Shown piece after piece: positions 17,570 to 27,169 of a stretch of DNA of 64,000 bases. Numbering within the stretch: the stretch's first letter is position 1; every line of letters begins with the position of its first letter. The stretch lies in contig CP129469.1 in the NCBI GenBank assembly GCA_030583665.1, positions 806,001 through 870,000 of the forward strand, read 5' to 3'. The DNA is from Candidatus Jettenia sp. AMX2 (GTDB taxonomy: Bacteria; Planctomycetota; Brocadiia; Brocadiales; Brocadiaceae). Position numbers and translations under genes: made by a program. Under the pieces are notes generated by a model that made no database searches, was not told where the DNA came from, and worked only from the letters and a program-made list of their open reading frames with translations.

Positions 17570-17777
17570 CAGATATAGGTGATAAAAGATGCAGGAAATG
17601 AAGCGGGAACGGGAGCGGTACCTTATCACTTTGCGATCATCCCCGATTTTATTTTCCGATAAGGGTATTTTTCTTGTGAGTGGAGTCTTGATGCCGATTA
17701 AAATGAAAAAAAGTATCGAGAGTAGAAAAAATAATACAAATAATAGTACCCATTACCGATTAAAACAGTGATAAGAG

Positions 17778-17805
17778 GCGAGGTTTATAAAACCTCGCTT
17801 GTTTT
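17778..17805 (+). terminator. Rho-independent-type terminator at the end of IS copy B
   Basis: Same 9-bp stem-loop and T-rich tail as at 15890-15917, displaced by exactly 1888 bp. Confidence 0.7.
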
Positions 17806-17813
17806 AGGTCTAG

Positions 17814-18258
17814 TAGGACAAGCGTCCCCGCTTGTCATAATAGTAATTCTTTAAAGACAAGCATTCCTGTTTGTCACAACGATAATTCCTTACATGTAGG
17901 GCAGGCACTGCCCTGCCTGATAAAAATCGCAAGCAGGCAAATCAATCAATTTATGTCAAATTCGTTTCATTCATTCCACATCCGCATACATTTGCAGCAG
18001 GATTTCATTGCAGGCAGTGCCTGCCCTACATGGAGCTTCTTGAATAAATGCAGGGCTAAAGCCCAGTCCTGTATTATCGTACTCTTCCGGTTAGTTCTGG
18101 TGAGGGTATAAAAGAAAACAGAGGAATAAATGAGATTATTCAATCATATAACGAGGGGGGAGTGCAAGGGTAAAATTAATACGGTAGCACAAAAGGTGTT
18201 TATCATCAAAAAATAATTGTGGTTAAGTATGTTTGGGTGGCATTGGTTCCGGTACTTA
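17814..18258. other. Gene-free region with hairpin repeats
   Basis: No coding sequence recognised. It starts with two tandem imperfect units (GACAAGCGTCCCCGCTTGTC and GACAAGCATTCCTGTTTGTC, each a small hairpin), then carries the 138-bp inverted-repeat element at 17894-18031. The remainder to 18258 shows nothing notable. Confidence 0.6.
17894..18031. repeat. 138-bp MITE-like element with 19-bp terminal inverted repeats
   Basis: Left end ATGTAGGGCAGGCACTGCC (17894-17912) and its exact complement at 18013-18031. The same end motif occurs singly at about 47660-47680 and 47896-47915, so it is a dispersed family. Confidence 0.75.
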
Positions 18259-19578
18259 TCAAGGCCGCATATCCCGTTGAAATCGGTCCTTTCCTAAAAT
18301 TCCATTTTCGCTTTGCAAACGCTGAATGCGTAACAGCCGGTTGCGGTGCAATCTACTCAGGCCCGATAGTGGTTTACTGCTTTTTTTTATAATATCAGAG
18401 AGCGTCAATTTTTTTTGAAAAGTACAATCCTTTTCCCGTGGCCATGCCGGGGAGCGATATGCCTTCCGTATAGCATAGATGGTTGCTTGTTTTACCAGTT
18501 GCAAAACACAGCTAGACAATGTTCGAAGGAAAGTTGGATACAAGAAGAAAACAGGGGACAACTGTAGTGCTTTGAATAGGTAAAAAATACTTGCCAGATA
18601 GTGAGTACATGATCGGCTTTTATGGCTGAGGTACAGGAAGTAATGACTCCTGGACCAGCGATAGACGAATGATGGGATAGTGGGATATCGTTGTCTTACA
18701 TCCCCTATTACAATAGCGTTTGATTTTTCCATAGATTTATAATTAAAAGACATACTGCCATCAACTTTACGATATCCTACAAGAAACTCTTTTACCACGC
18801 GAAACTTATAAAATTCGGCAATGCGAAGATAAAGATCACGGTCTTCACAGCCTTGTGCGTTTTGTTCTAAAAGTCTGGTGCTATATCCTCCAAGTTGTTT
18901 AAAACATACACGGCGAATCAAGGGCGCACTGGAATGGCCAATAAAGTTGGTGAATATTAATACCAGAAAAACATCGCCTTCGATATCAGAAGCATTGAAT
19001 GCACCGGTTAGTACCCCTCTTTTATCGATAAATACCGACCAGGCATAGACGAGTCCTGTGCTTTCCCCTGCATGTAGCATGCAATCTACCTGTTTTTCAA
19101 TTTTCCGGGGATACCAAATATCATCGGCATCAATAGGCGCTATAAATTCACCGCGGGACTTTTCAATTGCCAGATTACGTGCTGCTGCAACCCCGGAATT
19201 TGATTGGCGCAGAAGTGTCACGCGATCATCACGTTGCATAATCGATTCAACAATCTGTACAGTTTTGTCCTGTGAGCCATCATCAGTAACAATAACCTCA
19301 ATATTTTTGTAAGTTTGAGCAAGCACGGAATCTAATGTCTGCTCAATATAGGCTTCGGCATTATATGCGGGAATAATGACTGAGACCAGTGGCTGGCCTG
19401 TGGCAAATTGATTATTGGCCAGAGGTGAATTATCACCTTTTGGTGCAAGGTTTAATTCATTACGGCCTATTTTAATGGGTTTATGAATAGCTTTATAGTT
19501 TGGCAACTTATAGTTTTCCAATAAAAATGCATTCGGTACGGTAATAATTCCATACGGCTTTGTTGCACAAAGCCCCAT
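18259..19578 (-). CDS. GT2 glycosyltransferase with IS-derived start
   Basis: A 439-residue family 2 glycosyltransferase. The GT-A fold begins at PLVSVIIPAYNAEAYIEQTL (about residue 62), with TDDGSQDKT for nucleotide-sugar binding, the DxD-type motif PIDADDIW (about 150) and the acceptor-side CEDRDLYLRIAE (about 245). It probably adds a sugar in surface-polysaccharide synthesis. The first ATG (19576-19578) and residues MGLCATK come from the IS5-type element inserted at 19556. Before insertion the frame ran back only to a stop a few codons upstream, so the native start was perhaps TTG near the insertion site. The gene may still be expressed from the IS end. Confidence 0.8.
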   Translation of the reverse strand: MGLCATKPYGIITVPNAFLLENYKLPNYKAIHKPIKIGRNELNLAPKGDNSPLANNQFATGQPLVSVIIPAYNAEAYIEQTLDSVLAQTYKNIEVIVTDDGSQDKTVQIVESIMQRDDRVTLLRQSNSGVAAARNLAIEKSRGEFIAPIDADDIWYPRKIEKQVDCMLHAGESTGLVYAWSVFIDKRGVLTGAFNASDIEGDVFLVLIFTNFIGHSSAPLIRRVCFKQLGGYSTRLLEQNAQGCEDRDLYLRIAEFYKFRVVKEFLVGYRKVDGSMSFNYKSMEKSNAIVIGDVRQRYPTIPSFVYRWSRSHYFLYLSHKSRSCTHYLASIFYLFKALQLSPVFFLYPTFLRTLSSCVLQLVKQATIYAIRKAYRSPAWPREKDCTFQKKLTLSDIIKKSSKPLSGLSRLHRNRLLRIQRLQSENGILGKDRFQRDMRP

Positions 19579-20713
19579 ATTTATCTGATATACTATATAT
19601 TATTATAAGTAAAATAGTATTGAAAAGTATTTTTGCATAATAAGAGTATATCAGTATGAAGCGACAGAAACAGAAAACAAAGAAAAAAGCATTAAAAGCC
19701 CAAAAGATACAAAAAGCAAAGAAAAGCAATAAACCCAAGAAGTCATACCGGGTAAGAAATTGGTCTGAGTATAATGAAGCATTAAAGCAAAGAGGATCTC
19801 TTGATGTATGGATCGATGAAAATGTCCAAGAGGAGTGGCATGCAGAGCCAACAGGGAAAAGAGGAGCCCAGCCTCTGTACAGTGACCTTGCAATAACATC
19901 GACTCTTCAATTTGGTATTGTTTTTCATCAGAGACTTCGTCAAACAGAAGGACTGGTAAAATCTTTGTTTCGGCTTATGGGGATAAACCTTGAAGTACCT
20001 GATTATTCAACCCTTTCCCGAAGAGGAGAAAGCATAAGGGTTTCTTTGCCAAAAGAGGACAAAGAGAAGGTGGTAATACTCATTGATAGCAGTGGGTTAA
20101 AGGTATATGGAGAAGGTGAATGGAAGGTAAGGCAGCATGGATATTCCAAGCGGAGAACGTGGAGAAAGATTCACCTTGCAGTCACTCCAGAGGGAGAAAT
20201 AAGAGCAACGGAGCTTACGGAAAATAGCATAAGTGATGATGAGGCAGCAAGTAAACTTCTCAGTCAAGAGGAATCTCGTATAGAAGGAATTGTTGGTGAT
20301 GGGGCTTATGATAAAAAGAAGGTCTATGATAGCTGCATCGGAAGAGGGATCCCTACAATCCTTATTCCTCCCCGGAAGGATGCCAAAATATGGCAGCATG
20401 GCAATAGTAATGCAGAGCCCCATCCACGAGATGAGAATCTCAGACACATGAGGAGCACTTCTCGAAAACGCTGGAAAGAGGTAGTGAAATACCATGTTCG
20501 TTCACTGGTAGAAAATACCATCTTTCGCTTGAAAAGTATCTTTGGAGATAAGCTTTATGCAAGAATTCTTGATCTTCAAAGGACAGAGGTTACTATCAAG
20601 GCGGCTATCTTGAACCGTATGATGAAACTTGGAATGCCTGAAAGCTATGCTATCGCATAAATTACAAGATGTAGGGAAAATCTGTTTTTTTATCGGCTTT
20701 GTGCAACAAAGCC
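19556..20713 (+). mobile_element. IS5-family (IS903-like) insertion sequence
   Basis: 1158 bp with 19-bp perfect terminal inverted repeats (GGCTTTGTTGCACAAAGCC) and a 9-bp target duplication ATTCCATAC at 19547-19555 and 20714-20722. Nine-base duplication and the GGCTTTGTTG end are typical of the IS903 group. It inserted at the 5' end of the glycosyltransferase gene. Confidence 0.93.
19656..20660 (+). CDS. IS5-family transposase
   Basis: 334 residues with a strongly basic, Lys/Gln-rich N-terminus (MKRQKQKTKKKALKAQK). DDE motifs: D in VILIDSSGLKVYG, D in GIVGDGAYDKK, and E in RSLVENTIFRLKSIFG. The full-length reading frame inside intact ends suggests an active element. It is transcribed away from the disrupted glycosyltransferase. 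Confidence 0.92.
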   Translation: MKRQKQKTKKKALKAQKIQKAKKSNKPKKSYRVRNWSEYNEALKQRGSLDVWIDENVQEEWHAEPTGKRGAQPLYSDLAITSTLQFGIVFHQRLRQTEGLVKSLFRLMGINLEVPDYSTLSRRGESIRVSLPKEDKEKVVILIDSSGLKVYGEGEWKVRQHGYSKRRTWRKIHLAVTPEGEIRATELTENSISDDEAASKLLSQEESRIEGIVGDGAYDKKKVYDSCIGRGIPTILIPPRKDAKIWQHGNSNAEPHPRDENLRHMRSTSRKRWKEVVKYHVRSLVENTIFRLKSIFGDKLYARILDLQRTEVTIKAAILNRMMKLGMPESYAIA

Positions 20714-20722
20714 ATTCCATAC

Positions 20723-21758
20723 TGAAAGAATATCAATAATTATTGTACTTATGTAATTATTCAGCGTATTTTATCCACTACCGTTATGAGCAAATAAAAT
20801 CAGGCAATTTACCTCGAAATAGCATTTTTAAAATCTGGTTCGAACTAACCCATTGTTTACTACAGGTTGAGAGATAGCTACGAATATGACAGAAACTCTT
20901 AGCGCCATCCGGAGAACGGAAACAGCCTGTTATTTTTGTTAAAACTTTATCATCTCAACTGAACAGGTCGGTAGAGTTTTTTGTTTTTAGAATTGGTTGA
21001 AGAAATAGATAATAGTTTCGTTTTCTACCGGTTCTTTTAAGTTGCAACAATTGTATATCATTCAGATTAAATTGTAAATACCATAAATAGAGTAATACTT
21101 TAGGGTTGACCTAAAAAGTGTGTATGTCATTTGGCAACGATTGAGTCTTTTGAAAAAGTTGGAAAGAAGTGTTTATCAGCATATTACATAAAGATACAGC
21201 TTACTATGCTATCTGGCAAATGGTTCACCCCTGCTCGCTAGGATGATTTTATTGCAAGAATAGGGGCGATATCGACTAAATTGCTTGATACAGGATGTTG
21301 GGCGGATTTTAATACACTGTTTTTCTGAAAGGTAAGGTGGAATAAAGGTATCATGCCTCGCTGGTAAATTACCGTGACAAGTCCAATCCGGCGGAGATCG
21401 TATCGTTTTTGCTTGTTTTTTTCCTTTCGCAAGGCTCCTGCCTTTTGCAAGAAAACCAGCAGTAATGAATCAAAACGAATAATCTTATCAATGCATCACA
21501 ATGGATTTTGTACTTGACTTACGTCTTTACTCCTGTATTAATAGCACTTATAAACAACGCAAGACGATCAAAGTTATACCCTCTGACGTATGCTCTGTGA
21601 TCTCAGAAGGAGAAAGATTACCGAAGAGCCGCGTATGGTAAAACCTCAATATAATTGTGTGAAAGTCGCCGAAACTGCTCCTTATGAAAACTATTATACT
21701 CATCACATTAAAAGTGTAGTGAAACTGATAAAACAAACTATATCTAAACAAGAAGTTT
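20723..21758. other. 1-kb region without recognised gene
   Basis: AT-rich. Short ORFs on both strands show no family-like features. Two half-motifs of dispersed repeats are present: AAGTGTGTATGTCATTTGGCA (shared in part with 37738-37756) and CTGGCAAATGGTTC near 21210. It may contain the promoter for the glycosyltransferase operon starting at 21759. Confidence 0.5.
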
Positions 21759-22817
21759 ATGGTATTTACTCGAAAAGCTCTCGGTACTGAACGCGACAAC
21801 CGAATGATTGCAGAAATGAGACAAGAATTGCTCCTGGCATTGACAACGTCGGGGGAATTGGGAAAAAAGTACCAGTCCCGTGCAACGACATTGGTATCTG
21901 TGATTATTCCCTGTTATAATCAGGCAAATTTTCTGGGTGAGGCGATCGGGAGTGTATTGGCTCAAACATACCGTCATTTTGAAATTATTGTAATTGATGA
22001 TGGTTCGCCTGATAACACTGCTGAAGTTGCAGCCCGATATCCGGAGGTGCGCTATATCAGGCAGGAAAATCAGGGTCTTTCAGGAGCACGCAATACCGGG
22101 TTTAGGGAAAGCCAAGGCAAATATCTGGTTTTTCTCGATGCGGATGACCGTCTGCTTCCGGGAGCATTGCAGGCCGGGATTAACTGTCTGCATGTACATC
22201 CTGAATGTGCTTTTGTTTCCGGTCATCACCGTTATATTAAAGCAGATGGTTCTCTTCTGAATGAGTATCCACCGGAACCTATAGATGACGATCATTACCT
22301 TGCCATGTTAAAACGTAATTATATAGGAATGCATGCGACGGTAATGTATCAGCGTTCTGTTTTTGAAAAGGTAGGACTCTTTAATACGTCTTTGAAATCC
22401 TGTGAAGATTATGAGATGTATTTGCGTATCAGCCGTAAATTCCCTGTATATCGCCATGCGCAATTGGTTGCCGAATATCGCTGGCACGATGCCAACATGA
22501 CCCGCAACAGTAAAAAAATGTTAACCTTTGCCTTACAGGCTCTTGGTTCTCAATGGGAGTATATTAAAAATCATCCTGAATATATTCAGGCATATCAAAC
22601 GGGAATAGAATTTTGGCGTGATTATTTTGGCATGAATCAGATCAAGGCAATCCGTAGATGTTTGCTGCAGAAACAGTGGCTGGATGCTGTTCAACAGGTA
22701 TTAATAATGGTATCTTGCCATTTCTGGTGGCCGATACTTTTGCGTGAGGCATTTGGATTGCGCAGGCGCATTGTGCCAGCCTTACGAAACTGGAAACGTC
22801 AGATTTTGAATAATTAG
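21759..22817 (+). CDS. GT2 glycosyltransferase
   Basis: 352 residues. N-terminal ~45 residues are charged, then TLVSVIIPCYNQANFLGEAI (about 48), VIDDGSPDNT, LSGARNTGF and the metal-binding FLDADDRLLPGAL (about 128-140). CEDYEMYLRISRKFPVY (about 225) is the conserved acceptor-side motif. A C-terminal amphipathic region follows. Its catalytic domain is strikingly like the second domain of the 1018-residue protein at 32103-35159 (both have NYIGMHA-VMY and HDANMT/HGANMT blocks), so they probably arose by duplication. First gene of the + strand polysaccharide run. Confidence 0.88.
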   Translation: MVFTRKALGTERDNRMIAEMRQELLLALTTSGELGKKYQSRATTLVSVIIPCYNQANFLGEAIGSVLAQTYRHFEIIVIDDGSPDNTAEVAARYPEVRYIRQENQGLSGARNTGFRESQGKYLVFLDADDRLLPGALQAGINCLHVHPECAFVSGHHRYIKADGSLLNEYPPEPIDDDHYLAMLKRNYIGMHATVMYQRSVFEKVGLFNTSLKSCEDYEMYLRISRKFPVYRHAQLVAEYRWHDANMTRNSKKMLTFALQALGSQWEYIKNHPEYIQAYQTGIEFWRDYFGMNQIKAIRRCLLQKQWLDAVQQVLIMVSCHFWWPILLREAFGLRRRIVPALRNWKRQILNN

Positions 22818-22823
22818 AAAAGT

Positions 22824-22912
22824 AGGGGCGAAGCATTTGCCTGTCTTCTGCGGGCAGACAAATTTTATGTATGAATGCATTTATGCCAGTTTACGGCAAA
22901 TGCTTCGCCCCT
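22824..22912. repeat. Inverted-repeat element (GCGAAGCATTTGCC family), copy 1
   Basis: Perfect 18-bp arms AGGGGCGAAGCATTTGCC (22824-22841) and complement (22895-22912). Inner sequence resembles the element at 55264-55336. It sits between two glycosyltransferase genes and could act as an intergenic terminator or be a MITE. Confidence 0.75.
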
Positions 22913-22934
22913 GCTAATTTTATATATTTCAGTC

Positions 22935-23876
22935 ATGAATCACACAGATACTCCTATCAAAGTTAGCGTTCTGGTAATGACGTACAATCATGCCAATTTT
23001 ATCAGGCAGGCTTTAGACAGCGTACTGATGCAAGAGGTCACGTTTCCTTATGAAATTTTAATCAGCGAGGACTGCTCTACCGATGGCACAAGAGAGATTG
23101 TCAAGGAATATTACCAGCGGTTCCCCCAAAAAATCCACCTCCTGCTTTCCGAAAAGAACATTCGTAGCAATGCTATTGTTGCAAGAGGGATTAAAGCAGC
23201 CAAAGGAGAATATATTGCTCTCTTAGATGGTGATGATTACTGGACATCCCCCCATAAACTGCAAAAACAAGCAGATTTTTTAGATAACCATCCGGGGTGT
23301 TCAATGTGTTTTCATAATGCGCGGGTCTTTTATGAAGATAGCAGCAAACCACCCTGGAACTGGACACCGGCACATCAAAAAGAATTTTCCACACTTGAAG
23401 ATATTTGGATGGGAAATTTTATCGCAACGTGTTCCACGATGTTTCGTAACGGTTTATTTGGAGAGGTACCGGCATGGTATGATGATTTATTTCCCATAAC
23501 CGATTGGTCTTTACATATCTTAAACGCAGAAAGGGGGAAGATCGGTTATATTAACGAAGTTATGGGCGCTTACAGACATCATAGCGGCGGTCTTTATTCC
23601 CCCTATAGCCATAGGGAAAAACTCCAAAAAACTTTACAATTTTATCGCCAAATGAATGTTAATCTGGATTATAAATATGATCAACTGATTAAAACGGCTA
23701 TATCTAAATATTTTTATGAATGGGCAGAGGAATATGTCAAAAGGGGAGATTTCGTGTCTGCCAGACATTGTTTTCGCCATTATTTAACAGGGAAACCTGT
23801 TAACAAGTTTATTTCACTCAGGAAATTGTTAAAAATGGTATTGAAGTTATATTTACCACAATTCGTAACTTTATGA
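22935..23876 (+). CDS. GT2 glycosyltransferase
   Basis: 313 residues from the ATG at 22935. An in-frame ATG at 22875 lies inside the hairpin repeat and encodes residues outside the family fold, so it is rejected. IKVSVLVMTYNHANFIRQAL opens the fold; SEDCSTDGT and ALLDGDDYW (GDD in place of DxD) mark the donor site. TDWSLHILNAERGKIGYINE and GAYRHHSGG are typical of transferases with SpsA-like folds. The 3' end overlaps the next gene by ATGA, indicating coupled translation. Confidence 0.87.
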   Translation: MNHTDTPIKVSVLVMTYNHANFIRQALDSVLMQEVTFPYEILISEDCSTDGTREIVKEYYQRFPQKIHLLLSEKNIRSNAIVARGIKAAKGEYIALLDGDDYWTSPHKLQKQADFLDNHPGCSMCFHNARVFYEDSSKPPWNWTPAHQKEFSTLEDIWMGNFIATCSTMFRNGLFGEVPAWYDDLFPITDWSLHILNAERGKIGYINEVMGAYRHHSGGLYSPYSHREKLQKTLQFYRQMNVNLDYKYDQLIKTAISKYFYEWAEEYVKRGDFVSARHCFRHYLTGKPVNKFISLRKLLKMVLKLYLPQFVTL

Positions 23877-24883
23877 AAACCCACGTTTCCACCCGTACCA
23901 ATATTCCTGAAATTACCGATGAAAACCCGCGTCCTTTGTGGTCGGTGATGATTCCTACCTATAATTGCGCCCGATATCTGCGTGAAACGCTGAAAAGTGT
24001 ATTAACACAGGCTCCCGGCCCAGAAAGTATGCAGATTGAAGTAATTGATGATCACTCTTTTGATGACCCTGCATCTGTAGTTGCAGAACTGGGAGGCGAA
24101 CGCGTTCGTTTCTATCAGCAACCAAAAAACGTTGGTCATATTGATAATTTTGCTACTTGTTTAAAACGGTCGCGCGGTAAATTAATACATTTATTGCATG
24201 GTGATGATTATGTGCTCCCTGGTTTTTATGAGAAAATGGCAAAGACATTTCTTCAGTGTCCGGATATTGGTGCCGCTTTTTGCCGGCATATTTTTATGGA
24301 TAATCATGGTCATTGGCAAAGTATCTCTGACTTAGAGCAGCGCGAAAGCGGCATTTTAAAAAACTGGTTAGAAAAACTGGCCAGTGAACAACGCATAATG
24401 ACGCCATCCATTGTGGTGAAAAGGGAGGTTTATGAAACATTGGGAGGATTTGATCAGCGGCTGATTTGCAGTGAAGACTGGGAAATGTGGGTGCGGATTG
24501 CAGTCCATTATCCAGTTTGGTATGAAACAGAACCTCTAGCCGTTTATCGGATGCACCCGGACTCTAATACAGGCCGTCACGTCCGCACCGGTGAAGATAT
24601 GCGCTATACCTGTGAGGCGATTGATATATTTACTGCATATTTACCCGATGAAATTGCTTATCGGGTCTCCCGTCAGGCGAAAGAAACCTATGCCTTTTCC
24701 GCCCTGGAAATGGCATATTCGTTGTTTGTTCGGGGAGATATACCGGCGACGTTTATCCAAATGCGGGAAGCCATCCGGCTTAGCTCATCTTTCCGGGTGA
24801 TTCGGCAAATAGTCAAGCTATTGGGAACAATCGGCATGTCCTCGATGAAGAAAATTATTATGGGTGGCAAAACACATCATTAG
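23873..24883 (+). CDS. GT2 glycosyltransferase
   Basis: 336 residues. PLWSVMIPTYNCARYLRETL (about 21-40), EVIDDHSFDDP, LLHGDDYVLPGFYEKM (about 105-120) and CSEDWEMWVRIAVHYPVWYE (about 200-220) give a family 2 fold with a GDD metal site. The central insertion (HIFMDNHGHWQSISDLEQR) is usual for enzymes acting on membrane-linked polysaccharide. ATGA overlap with the gene before it. Confidence 0.87.
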   Translation: MKTHVSTRTNIPEITDENPRPLWSVMIPTYNCARYLRETLKSVLTQAPGPESMQIEVIDDHSFDDPASVVAELGGERVRFYQQPKNVGHIDNFATCLKRSRGKLIHLLHGDDYVLPGFYEKMAKTFLQCPDIGAAFCRHIFMDNHGHWQSISDLEQRESGILKNWLEKLASEQRIMTPSIVVKREVYETLGGFDQRLICSEDWEMWVRIAVHYPVWYETEPLAVYRMHPDSNTGRHVRTGEDMRYTCEAIDIFTAYLPDEIAYRVSRQAKETYAFSALEMAYSLFVRGDIPATFIQMREAIRLSSSFRVIRQIVKLLGTIGMSSMKKIIMGGKTHH

Positions 24884-24919
24884 CAATTTTTTAATGTCTG
24901 TAAATCAAGAAAAACTTTT

Positions 24920-25849
24920 ATGAATAAGGATAAAAAACCTATATTAATCACTGGTTCTCATCGTTCCGGCACAACCTGGGCAGGGAGGATGATTGCACAC
25001 TCTCCCGAAGTGGCGTATATACACGAACCCTTCAGTGTATCCGATGCCCCCAGCAAAGGGATTTGTAATACAGAGTTCAAATACTGGTTTACTTATGTGA
25101 CTGATGACAATGACAAGAATTATTACCAGCCTCTAAAGGATATGCTTGCATTCAAATATAACCTGATAGCATCCCTCAAAACCGCAAGAAATTTTTCAAT
25201 GGTGAAACAGTTTTGGCAGGAATACCGGCAATGTGCCCGCTATCGCCACGCCGGAAGCATTCCTTTACTAAAAGATCCTATCGCCTTTTTTTCTGCCGAA
25301 TGGTTACAGAAAAAATTTGCGATGAATATTATCGTTTTAATCAGACACCCCGCGGCATTTGTCAGCAGTATTAAAAAACTGAACTGGTCTCATCCCTTTT
25401 CTGACTTTTTGGCGCAGGATTTACTGATGAGAAACATTCTCTCCCCGTTTCGTGACGAAATTACTCATTATGCTAATTCCCAACCTTCCATTATAGATCA
25501 GGGGATTTTATTATGGAGAATTATTCATCATACCATTCTCCAGTATCAACAGCAGCATCCGCAATGGTTTTTTATCCGCCATGAAGACCTCTCACGGGAA
25601 CCTTTAACTAATTTTGCGAAGATTTTTCAATATATCAACTTAGACATGACCGCAAAGATAATCAAGAGAATAGAAGAACATAGTGGATCAGAGAATCTAC
25701 CGGATACCGATTCTCCATATACCCTGAAACGCAATAGTCAGTTAAATATCTGGAACTGGAAGAAAAGATTGACTCCGTCGGAAATCGTGTATATCAGAGA
25801 CCATGTTGAAGGAGTATCCAAATTTTTTTATTCTGATGCAGATTGGTAG
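24920..25849 (+). CDS. Sulfotransferase
   Basis: 309 residues. The PAPS-binding 5'-phosphosulfate loop is visible as ITGSHRSGTTWAGRMIAHSP (about 9-28), and the 3'-phosphate region as VLIRHPAAFVSSIKKLNW (about 142-160). It would transfer sulfate from PAPS to a sugar hydroxyl. Lying among glycosyltransferases, it suggests a sulfated surface glycan. No transmembrane segment seen. No APS/PAPS synthesis gene is in the window. Confidence 0.85.
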   Translation: MNKDKKPILITGSHRSGTTWAGRMIAHSPEVAYIHEPFSVSDAPSKGICNTEFKYWFTYVTDDNDKNYYQPLKDMLAFKYNLIASLKTARNFSMVKQFWQEYRQCARYRHAGSIPLLKDPIAFFSAEWLQKKFAMNIIVLIRHPAAFVSSIKKLNWSHPFSDFLAQDLLMRNILSPFRDEITHYANSQPSIIDQGILLWRIIHHTILQYQQQHPQWFFIRHEDLSREPLTNFAKIFQYINLDMTAKIIKRIEEHSGSENLPDTDSPYTLKRNSQLNIWNWKKRLTPSEIVYIRDHVEGVSKFFYSDADW

Positions 25850-26070
25850 TAATTTTCTACAATGAATCAGCGTTGTCCGGTTAGAAATTTGCGCGTGCGA
25901 TTTTTGTCATACCCGAACGCTTTTATCGGGTATCCAGTGGCCTCGGTTTTACTAGATTCCCGCTAAAAACATGCGGGAATGACATCAGTATGGCGCTAAG
26001 GTAAGATATGCAAATATCTAACCGGACAACGCTGACAATGAATTGAGTAAACGAAATAGGAAAATATATT

Positions 26071-27162
26071 ATGGTATCTTCGCAAGAAATGGTCAAGGTA
26101 GCCCTCATTGGTTGTGGCGCTGTATCACAAAAATATTATGCCCCGGCTTTACAGGCACTGGAAAAAAGCCGTCTCCTGCAAGTCAAGGTCTTGTATGATC
26201 CCAACGAAGATAGTTTGGCCCACCTCCTGCAAAACTTTCCGGAAGCTTGTTGCGTCAGAGATTTGTCACAAATTTCCGCGCTGGGTATCGATCTGGCTAT
26301 TATTGCTTCACCGCCCCGTTATCATGCCAGGCAGGCTTTGGAGTTACTCAGGACCGGTATTGCCGTGCTTTGTGAAAAACCGATAGCCGGCACTGTCGCT
26401 GAAGCACAAGCTATGATTGAGACAGCAGCAAAGACCTCTACTGTACTCGCTGTTGGTTTATTCCGGCGTTTCTTTCCGGCTACTCAAGCGATTCATAAAA
26501 TTTTATCCGGGCAGATTCTGGGGGAAATTGAGTCTTTTGATTTCTCGGAGGGTGGTTATTTCCGGTGGCCTGTTAAATCTCCTGCTTATTTTAAAAAAGA
26601 TACTTCTCAGGGCGGGGTGTTAATGGATATTGGGGTACATTTATTAGACTTAATGCAATGGTGGTTCGGGGAGCCGGCAGAAATTTTTTATGCAGATGAT
26701 GCGATGGGAGGAGTAGAGGTTAATTGCTGGCTACACTGTAAGTTTGCCCAAGGTTTTACGGGGAAAATCAGATTAAGCCGTGATTGTCAATTGCCCAATC
26801 GTTATCTGATTCGTTGCAGTAAGGGCTGGATAATGTGGGAGGTAAATAATGCGGGAACGATTAAGCTGGGTTTTACCGGCGCTCAATTAGCCCTAAAATC
26901 CAAAATTTATCAAACTAACCCTGGGAAACCTGATCTGACTGCCGATAAACCTTGTTATAATTTTGAACAAAGTTTTGCAAGTCAGATCATAAATGTAGTG
27001 GATGCCTTACAAGGCAAACAATCTTTATTAGTACCGGCAGAGGAGGGCATTAAAAGTCTGAAGCTAATAGAATATTGCTATCAGCATCGTCATTTAATGC
27101 ATACGCCCTGGTTGAATGAGCGGGAACTAATTACAGCACGACTCCTTAATCAACAATCCTGA
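26071..27162 (+). CDS. Gfo/Idh/MocA-family oxidoreductase
   Basis: 363 residues. The Rossmann motif VKVALIGCGAVSQKYYAPAL begins at residue 8; the ATG at 26089 is an alternative start. The family signature CEKPIAG (about 105) contributes the conserved Lys near the nicotinamide. GGVLMDIGVHLLDLMQWWFG (about 185-205) carries the conserved D-x-x-x-H of the substrate site. It probably oxidises or epimerises a nucleotide-sugar. It is followed 7 bp downstream by an epimerase-like gene, suggesting joint synthesis of an unusual sugar. Confidence 0.87.
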   Translation: MVSSQEMVKVALIGCGAVSQKYYAPALQALEKSRLLQVKVLYDPNEDSLAHLLQNFPEACCVRDLSQISALGIDLAIIASPPRYHARQALELLRTGIAVLCEKPIAGTVAEAQAMIETAAKTSTVLAVGLFRRFFPATQAIHKILSGQILGEIESFDFSEGGYFRWPVKSPAYFKKDTSQGGVLMDIGVHLLDLMQWWFGEPAEIFYADDAMGGVEVNCWLHCKFAQGFTGKIRLSRDCQLPNRYLIRCSKGWIMWEVNNAGTIKLGFTGAQLALKSKIYQTNPGKPDLTADKPCYNFEQSFASQIINVVDALQGKQSLLVPAEEGIKSLKLIEYCYQHRHLMHTPWLNERELITARLLNQQS

Positions 27163-27169
27163 GAACCCT

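Larger units (their letters stand above)
15926..17809 (+). mobile_element. IS1380-type element, tandem copy B
   Basis: Exact-length second copy (1884 bp) in the same orientation, bounded by CTAG at 15922-15925 and 17810-17813. No difference from copy A was seen on reading. Confidence 0.88.

Noticed and set aside
21238-21450. 70-residue ORF on the - strand in the 1-kb gap
   Set aside because: No ribosome site, no family pattern and no operon context.
22875-22934. Upstream start for the glycosyltransferase at 22935
   Set aside because: The extra residues are coded by the hairpin repeat.
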